A stretch of DNA of 18,774 nt, taken from CAZWLD01 sp964634685. Lineage in GTDB: Bacteria; Bacillota_I; Bacilli_A; Acholeplasmatales; JAEDCM01. The number at the start of each line of letters is the position of its first letter. The first letter of the stretch is position 1. Location: assembly GCA_964634685.1 (NCBI GenBank), contig CAZWLD010000040.1, positions 1-18,774 of the forward strand. The letters run 5' to 3'. The notes beneath the pieces are model-generated. The model had not been told where the DNA came from. It saw only the letters and a program-made list of their open reading frames with translations, and made no database searches. Below are positions 13,230 to 18,774 of this stretch, piece after piece. The translations under genes and the position numbers were made by a program.

Positions 13230-15998
13230 TTATTGCTTTAGTTTCTGTCTTATAATAGCGATATCCTTATTGCCATCTCTCTTTTGAAAGCCATCAAAAA
13301 TTCTCGTTTGACTATCCGAGTTCCAATACACTTTTAAATATTTTTTAGTCCTAGTAATAGCTGTATAAAAAATATTCTTACTTATTCTATCTTCAACATT
13401 TGAAGTAATAACAATCTTTACAGATTCAAACTCCAAGCCTTGTGCTTTATGTATTGAAATTGCATAAGCAAGATTGAAAGGAATAATATGTCCGTATTCA
13501 TTTTCATCGTCCTCTTTATCAACAAATTCATTAACCTTAAATCGAACGTTAATTTTTCCTTCTATGTCACTATAGAGAATTGCAACATCGAATGGACAAT
13601 AGTCCAAATCTACGGAAGTCTCATCAATTTCTATAGTAAACCACCAACATTTGTTTTCTGCATCAATAGTAATGTCTCTTATTATTCCTTTTAAGTTGTT
13701 AAACAAAAAGTTATTAAATCGTGGGCAATCATTGAATAAAATCTTATCCCCTATTTTGTAAGTATCTACCCCAAAAGTAAACTCTTTGTTTGGATTTGCT
13801 CCTTGCCTAATTTTGTTTATATTATTAATCCCATACATTCCATCATAGTTTAAGCATAAAACTATCTCATCCTCTATTTCATGATGAAATATTTCTTCAG
13901 ACAAAGGCTGTGTATATTCTTGATTGCTTAAAATATTAATTGCCCTTTTGTCTCCTCTTCGAACACAATCCCATAAATCTAATAAATCCATGTCATCTGT
14001 CCTGTGTATATATGTAAGCTCGTATTTTATACCTTCTCCAAAATATCTGTTACATAATTGAAACCAATTACTGTATTTAATTGATTCAATTTGACAAATA
14101 TCTCCAACCATTATTACTGCTTTATATTTTTGTCTAGATAAAATAGAAATAATGTCTTCATTACTTATCATACTACACTCATCTATAAAAAGAATTTCAC
14201 AATAATTTTTAATCGCTTTAAACTCACTAATCGTCTTAAATTTACTGTTTTTTGCATGTATTCTAGATGATAGATTACTAACGGCAGCATTTGTTGTAGA
14301 AATAAAGTATTTATCATAGTTCTCAAAAGCTTCTGCCAATAATTCAAGGATTTTCGTTTTCCCTGTACCTGCAGACCCATAAATTAATGCAATACCACTT
14401 CCTTTAAGAATTGTATTTAAAAGTTTTATTTTGTCAGGAGAAATATCTGCAAAATCAAGATAAAGAGAAGTATATACATCAATGACGTCTCTCAGCTCTT
14501 TATCATAAATAACTAAATATTCTTTTAATCTTTGAATAATATTTATAGATTTGTTTTCGTAAGACTTTATATAAATATAACCGTTTTGAATTATTAACGT
14601 ATTTTCACCATTTCTTTTTATGGATAAATATTTTTGATTGTATTTATCCACTAATTCCGGCAAATTATCAAACTCTTCAAGGTCACTAATTGGAGTATAT
14701 AAAATTTTTTCATTTTCAGTATTCTGTTGTATTTTACTATACAGCAACTGATATTCCTTATCTACCATATCAACGACTTTAACTAAATGAAACCACGAAA
14801 CATTGTGCTTTAAAAATGACATTGCATATGGCATTCTATCAAACATTCCACAACCAGGTTTAAAATATGCTTTTGGAAAAACAAAATTGCAACTACCATC
14901 CAACTGGTCTCGTATTAGTATATTTTCCATTTTAGTAGTTAGATATCTCAATATGTTATGTCCTGGCAACTCATCAAGAATGTGCTTTCTTATTTTCTTA
15001 AACGTCTCCGTTATAACGTGATTTTCGGCCCTCATAGATAATGTGATTATCTCTTTTTCAAACTTTTCTTGAGGCAACAATAGAATTTCAGTAATAGTAC
15101 AATTGTTTTTCCTTAAATACCCCATTAGATTTCTATATTCTTTGTACTCATCATCAAATTTTTTATCCACACCAACAGACTTAAATAAATTTCTCAATTC
15201 ACAAACTCGAATTGCAACCTTATAATCATTGATTACTTTAATTTTTACTTTTCCAACATTTAGTTGAACTTCCCTATCAACACACGACAGATTTACAGAA
15301 TAATTATCTGGAATATAAACTTTGGAAAACATAGTAATCCTCTCAAATCTATTTACATAATCAGTAGCCTTTGTTAATGTTACTTCGTAATAGATTCTGC
15401 CTTTTGAATATATTGTGTTCTGTTTTTGTACGTAGAACTTACCTCTAATAAAATTAGGGCTATTATCAACATACTTAACAACATCACAGATTTTATCATA
15501 GTTTTTCTTCATTGATTTATCATCATATATAGGAAAGTCTTCAATATTTTTGATAATGTCAATATCATAGTTGTCTTTTAAAAATTCTTTAATCAAACAA
15601 ATATATCTAAAATAAAAACTAACTAGTTTTTCAGCACCGTCTTCACTTGGCGTATAATGTGATGCAGTGCCTTTTAAATACTCATAAAACTCTATAATAA
15701 ATTTATATTTTGAGCTTTTCTTTATAAAATCAAAAGAAATTCCTACATTGTCAAAATGAGTATCTAAAGATAACCCATTCTCCTTATTATTTATTAAAAT
15801 AGCAACATCTTCAACTAAATTTCTTAATTGTGAAAGAATATTTTCAGATAAAAAGCCCTTATCATTTAATGTTTGATAATAGCTTATATTCTTTTCAATT
15901 ACTCTTGAAATATATTGTATTTCTTTTTCTGGACATATTCTTTTCATTTTGTAGGACTCCCCTTTTTGGATTAAATTGTGAAATTTTCTTGTTATCAT
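13230..15998 (-). CDS. RecD/UvrD-like SF1 helicase with large unknown N-terminal half
   Basis: This 922-aa protein has an SF1 helicase core in its C-terminal half: Walker A GSAGTGKT (541-548), motif Ia STTNAAVSNL (567-576), motif II LFIDECSM (603-610), motif III MVGDICQIE (630-638), motif IV LTYIHRT (661-667), motif V YAISIHKAQGLEFE (845-858, UvrD_C_2) and motif VI FYTAITRTKKYL (877-888). The first 520 residues are not recognised; part of them (180-265) looks beta-rich (KFYVQKQNTIYSKGRIYYEV). It is likely a DNA (or RNA) translocase without a visible nuclease. The start may be the ATG at 15998 (AGGAG 4 bases away) or at 15947 (GGGGAG 9 bases away); the second is equally good. It follows mcrC by 279 bases, and the ncRNA/RNase III unit follows it. 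Whether it works with either is unknown. Confidence 0.85.
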   Translation of the reverse strand: MITRKFHNLIQKGESYKMKRICPEKEIQYISRVIEKNISYYQTLNDKGFLSENILSQLRNLVEDVAILINNKENGLSLDTHFDNVGISFDFIKKSSKYKFIIEFYEYLKGTASHYTPSEDGAEKLVSFYFRYICLIKEFLKDNYDIDIIKNIEDFPIYDDKSMKKNYDKICDVVKYVDNSPNFIRGKFYVQKQNTIYSKGRIYYEVTLTKATDYVNRFERITMFSKVYIPDNYSVNLSCVDREVQLNVGKVKIKVINDYKVAIRVCELRNLFKSVGVDKKFDDEYKEYRNLMGYLRKNNCTITEILLLPQEKFEKEIITLSMRAENHVITETFKKIRKHILDELPGHNILRYLTTKMENILIRDQLDGSCNFVFPKAYFKPGCGMFDRMPYAMSFLKHNVSWFHLVKVVDMVDKEYQLLYSKIQQNTENEKILYTPISDLEEFDNLPELVDKYNQKYLSIKRNGENTLIIQNGYIYIKSYENKSINIIQRLKEYLVIYDKELRDVIDVYTSLYLDFADISPDKIKLLNTILKGSGIALIYGSAGTGKTKILELLAEAFENYDKYFISTTNAAVSNLSSRIHAKNSKFKTISEFKAIKNYCEILFIDECSMISNEDIISILSRQKYKAVIMVGDICQIESIKYSNWFQLCNRYFGEGIKYELTYIHRTDDMDLLDLWDCVRRGDKRAINILSNQEYTQPLSEEIFHHEIEDEIVLCLNYDGMYGINNINKIRQGANPNKEFTFGVDTYKIGDKILFNDCPRFNNFLFNNLKGIIRDITIDAENKCWWFTIEIDETSVDLDYCPFDVAILYSDIEGKINVRFKVNEFVDKEDDENEYGHIIPFNLAYAISIHKAQGLEFESVKIVITSNVEDRISKNIFYTAITRTKKYLKVYWNSDSQTRIFDGFQKRDGNKDIAIIRQKLKQ

Positions 15999-16277
15999 TT
16001 TACTCCTGCTTTATACATTAATACTTCTATAATAACTCTATAATATAAAACGTGTTGCTTATATCTTTTTCTTTTCATTCCTAACCTATTAACCAATTTC
16101 TATAAAGCTAGACTAGTTAGATTATATTTTTTCAGTTATAATATTTTGTGGTTCCGAAATGATAAAATCTAGTAATCTTTGTGCTATTCTATTCATCTTT
16201 CGTCTTGTCATATGATTGTCAAATTGACTTATATAAATATAGTAATTACTGCTTTTTCATTAGCAAAGAACTATCCC
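15999..16277. other. Spacer between mcrC and the helicase gene
   Basis: No gene is supported. A minus-strand frame of 29 codons (16211-16122), beginning MTRRKMNRIAQRLLDFI and ending TEKI, looks protein-like in composition but lacks a ribosome binding site; it may be a gene fragment. TATTAT-like boxes near 16040 could serve the helicase gene but have no good -35. Confidence 0.3.
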
Positions 16278-17363
16278 CTAAACAACCTTATGAACAAAGG
16301 ATAGAAGGTCATCTTTTACTTCTTTCCAATCGGCATTTAAATCAATTGTTTTTATGATGATAGGCGTTCCTATAATTCTAATAATTTTTCCTTTACTCAA
16401 ATCTGTATTTAATGCTGGATATAATAATGCTCCGACTTTTTTCCCAGGAAAATCACTATCTAGCATATATCCTCTTACTTGGTTTAGATGTGCTGCGCGA
16501 TAAGTCAACTCATCATCTGAATAATATTTTTTCACCAATGCTTCCTTGTAATATTTAGCATCTATAATAAATTGGATCTTCTTTTCTTTATTTTCTATAA
16601 CTATATCTGTCCTTCGGTTTCCTGGATTTTCTTCTTCCTCAAACAATCCTTCCCATTCATCTTCTTTATTTGTATCAAGCTTCCACTGAATTGATGGAGC
16701 ATGTACTTTATATTTAGCTTTATCTAAATGAAATTTATAAAAGTTTAGTAAAAATATTTCATATACTTTTTGCATTTTTTCTTCCGTTATGAAGTTAGCA
16801 AATCTATTCTCGCCTTCATTCATATCAGCAATTAATCCATACCTAAATAGTTTACAAGCATTTATGATAACTAAATAATTTAAGTTATTTCGATGAAATC
16901 TAACCATACTAAAATGCTTTTTTTGAACATCAATCAAATCTATATCATTAAAGCTCAATAAAATATTACGAATCTTCATTTTCAATTCTTTTGCTAAATA
17001 TGAATACTTTAAAAAATCAAGAAGAGTAGCTTTGATAATCTGGTTGAACAATGCATTCTCTGAATATTCATCGTAAACGCATACCATCTTCATAGATTTC
17101 ATCGTTATTTGTTGAACTGAATCAGTAATATTAATCTGGCCCTTTAAATGAGAAGTTGTCTCTTTTTTTTCACCATACTCTTTATAAAATCCTCTCTTTA
17201 ATAATAACTCTACTTCCTTTATTAAAATACGGGCAAGCAAATTATAAATATTATCAAATTCTTCAGCTCCACATACTGTTTCATCCGCATAATCTCTTAC
17301 ATTCCAAGCATAACAAAGCATATAGTAGATGTTTTTTATAGGTACCTTAAATTCTACCGCCAT
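16278..17363 (-). CDS. mcrC: McrC nuclease subunit of McrBC restriction system
   Basis: This 361-aa protein is the endonuclease subunit that joins the McrB GTPase ring and cuts modified DNA. The N-terminus has the McrC hallmark KNIYYMLCYAW (residues 10-20) and the LKGQI segment (73-77). The PD-(D/E)xK active site is visible as RRTDIVIE (D253) and IIDAKYYK (D268, K270), followed by the conserved LNQVRGYM and LLYPALN segments. The ATG follows AGGTG by 5 bases and lies 8 bases after the mcrB stop, so the pair is one operon. Length is normal and no damage is seen. Confidence 0.93.
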   Translation of the reverse strand: MAVEFKVPIKNIYYMLCYAWNVRDYADETVCGAEEFDNIYNLLARILIKEVELLLKRGFYKEYGEKKETTSHLKGQINITDSVQQITMKSMKMVCVYDEYSENALFNQIIKATLLDFLKYSYLAKELKMKIRNILLSFNDIDLIDVQKKHFSMVRFHRNNLNYLVIINACKLFRYGLIADMNEGENRFANFITEEKMQKVYEIFLLNFYKFHLDKAKYKVHAPSIQWKLDTNKEDEWEGLFEEEENPGNRRTDIVIENKEKKIQFIIDAKYYKEALVKKYYSDDELTYRAAHLNQVRGYMLDSDFPGKKVGALLYPALNTDLSKGKIIRIIGTPIIIKTIDLNADWKEVKDDLLSFVHKVV

Positions 17364-17371
17364 AAAATCAC

Positions 17372-18673
17372 CTACTTAATAAGTTTATCAACGACTTGTT
17401 GGACTTTATTTTTATTATCAAACCAATATTCATCTAAGATTGGCTTAATATCATACTTGATTATTGCTTTATAAGTATCTTCTGTGATTGGTTGATCATT
17501 ATCACAGAAATAACTGTGTCCAATAGCAAAATCTTCGCCTAAAGAGGAATCCTCGGCAATTGTCTTATTTAATTCTGTAAATCTATCAACAATCTTTTGA
17601 ATCATATCATCAGCTGTTCCTGCATTCTTTAAGTGTTCTTTAAATTTTTGAGTTCCAAAAGCAGGTTTTACTTTAATAAAACTAAATCTTCGTCTTAATG
17701 CATAATCAACAATAGCTAAGCTTCTATCAGCAGTATTCATCATACCAATTATATATAAATTTTTAGGTACAGAAAATGGTTCTTTTGTATGAGATAAAGT
17801 CAAATAATAATTACCACGCTTATCATTCTCAATAAGCATAAATAATTCACCAAATATTTTACTTAAATTACCTCGATTTATCTCATCAATAATGAAAAAA
17901 TAAGGTTTATCGCTCTTTTCTGCTTTCTTGCAAAACGAATAAAAAATTCCTGGAGTGGGCTTAAATTCGTTACCATCTGGTTGATATCCAAAAATAAAAT
18001 CTTCATATGAATAGCTTTGATGAAATTGGATCATTTCAACATTTTTCTTATTAACTTCACCCATAAAAGCATAAGCAATTTTTTTGGCCATAAAAGATTT
18101 ACCAACACCAGGAGAACCTTGAAGAATAATATTTTTCTTTCTTAAAAGTAATTCATAGATTTCTTCATATTCTTCTTTTGAGATAAATACATCATTTACG
18201 AAATCATCAGGTGCATATGATTCATATTTTGCATCTTCTATTTTTTGACCACCTACAAGTCCTAACGATTCTAATGCTTCACATACTTCATCTTTTAAAA
18301 TCCAATTATATACTTGTGAATCTTTATATATACTTGTATGCCCGTCCATTAAAATTGGAAAATATTTGTTCTCACCTTCATCATCAACAACCACATTTAA
18401 ATAGTTACAAATAACCTTACAATAATTCATAATTACTGCGTTATATTTAGAATATGTATCCCCTAATAAATCAGACATTTGTTTGCAACTTGATTCATGA
18501 TTTTCAGCATTATACCATGCAACTAATAATTTTCTTACTTCGTCTGATGTTAAAGAATCATCAGTAATAAACTTAATCCAATCTTGTGAAGTTAACCCAG
18601 TATTACATGTATAAATACCTGAATCATTCTTGAAAGAATCTAGTTTTCTCACTTCAACTATTGGTTCAGTCAA
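17372..18673 (-). CDS. mcrB: McrB GTPase subunit of McrBC restriction system, 5' end uncertain
   Basis: This AAA+ GTPase drives McrC-dependent restriction of methylated DNA. Numbering is from the TTG at 18673: Walker A GSPGVGKS (186-193), the FHQSYSYEDFIFGY segment (217-230), Walker B FIIDEINRG (260-268), the McrB guanine-specificity signature MNTADRS (312-318) and the arginine-finger region ALRRRF (325-330). The N-terminal 160 residues would be the DNA-recognition domain and are not a family I recognise. The TTG start has only a weak AGAAG upstream. The frame stays open to 18727 and reads protein-like (FKNYRVFDIEAYN), but has no ATG or GTG. The gene may therefore be 5'-truncated or start at a non-standard codon. 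A 17-bp repeat lies at the junction. Confidence 0.9.
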   Translation of the reverse strand: MTEPIVEVRKLDSFKNDSGIYTCNTGLTSQDWIKFITDDSLTSDEVRKLLVAWYNAENHESSCKQMSDLLGDTYSKYNAVIMNYCKVICNYLNVVVDDEGENKYFPILMDGHTSIYKDSQVYNWILKDEVCEALESLGLVGGQKIEDAKYESYAPDDFVNDVFISKEEYEEIYELLLRKKNIILQGSPGVGKSFMAKKIAYAFMGEVNKKNVEMIQFHQSYSYEDFIFGYQPDGNEFKPTPGIFYSFCKKAEKSDKPYFFIIDEINRGNLSKIFGELFMLIENDKRGNYYLTLSHTKEPFSVPKNLYIIGMMNTADRSLAIVDYALRRRFSFIKVKPAFGTQKFKEHLKNAGTADDMIQKIVDRFTELNKTIAEDSSLGEDFAIGHSYFCDNDQPITEDTYKAIIKYDIKPILDEYWFDNKNKVQQVVDKLIK

Positions 18674-18728
18674 ATTGTAAGCTTCTATATCAAAAACACG
18701 GTAGTTTTTAAATGTAAAATGAGTATAT

Positions 18729-18774
18729 TAAAATAATCGGAGTAGCCTACCCAACTATAAAATAATCGGTGTAG
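18729..18774. repeat. 17-bp direct repeat at the mcrB 5' junction
   Basis: TAAAATAATCGG followed by AGTAG (18729-18745) recurs as TAAAATAATCGG followed by TGTAG at 18758-18774, a period of 29 with one mismatch. GTAG-CCTAC between them can form a small hairpin. The second copy ends at the window edge, so a longer array cannot be excluded. It may be an element end or upstream regulatory repeats. Confidence 0.5.

Noticed and set aside
18729..18774. CRISPR array at the right edge
   Set aside because: There are only two 17-bp copies with a 12-base gap, no cas gene in the window, and the repeat is shorter and closer spaced than any CRISPR type.

Overview
The window is strongly AT-rich bacterial DNA with AAGGAGG-type ribosome binding sites, short intergenic gaps and IS21-family relics. 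This suggests a low-GC Bacillota, probably a gut Clostridia or Erysipelotrichia relative; that assignment is inference from base composition and gene families only. Every intact gene lies on the minus strand, so transcription runs from the right edge to the left. The only plus-strand coding is a dead IS21 helper gene. No rRNA, tRNA, CRISPR array or core metabolic gene was seen. The gene content is that of a defence island.

In transcription order (right to left), the first module is a McrBC restriction pair (mcrB 17372-18673, mcrC 16278-17363). Next is a 922-aa RecD/UvrD-like SF1 helicase with a large unrecognised N-terminal half (13230-15998). After a decayed spacer comes what looks like a dedicated non-coding RNA gene (about 12731-12542). 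It has a good promoter, a dense set of self-complementary segments and an intrinsic terminator. It is followed 35 bases later by an accessory RNase III with a dsRNA-binding domain (11676-12506). The RNase III gene has no clear promoter of its own, and its ribosome binding site lies in a small hairpin. The ncRNA hairpins may therefore be both a product and a control element for the enzyme.

The second large module has its own strong promoter (11162-11190). It reads: a 39-codon leader ORF overlapping the next gene by ATGA; a six-zinc-ribbon protein with a C-terminal hydrophobic anchor and a nearly perfect 300-bp internal duplication; a 481-aa protein with two C-terminal membrane helices; a 1532-aa UPF1/DNA2-like SF1 helicase with a long coiled coil and a C-terminal domain carrying an RNxxxH motif typical of HEPN ribonucleases; and an 80-aa protein overlapping the helicase stop by ATGA. 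I do not recognise this combination as a named defence system. It is the best candidate here for an undescribed one: a membrane-linked sensor plus helicase-RNase effector.

An IS21 relic lies downstream (2364-3323). It consists of both terminal repeat arrays (about 22-bp period) around a truncated istB with two stop codons and no istA. A second, solo IS21-like end (11563-11657) sits on the other side of the helicase module, so IS21-type ends bracket it. At the left is an AbiE-type toxin-antitoxin pair (595-2098) with an 11-bp inverted repeat over its promoter, then a stop-riddled small pseudogene and the first 13 codons of another minus-strand gene running off the left edge.
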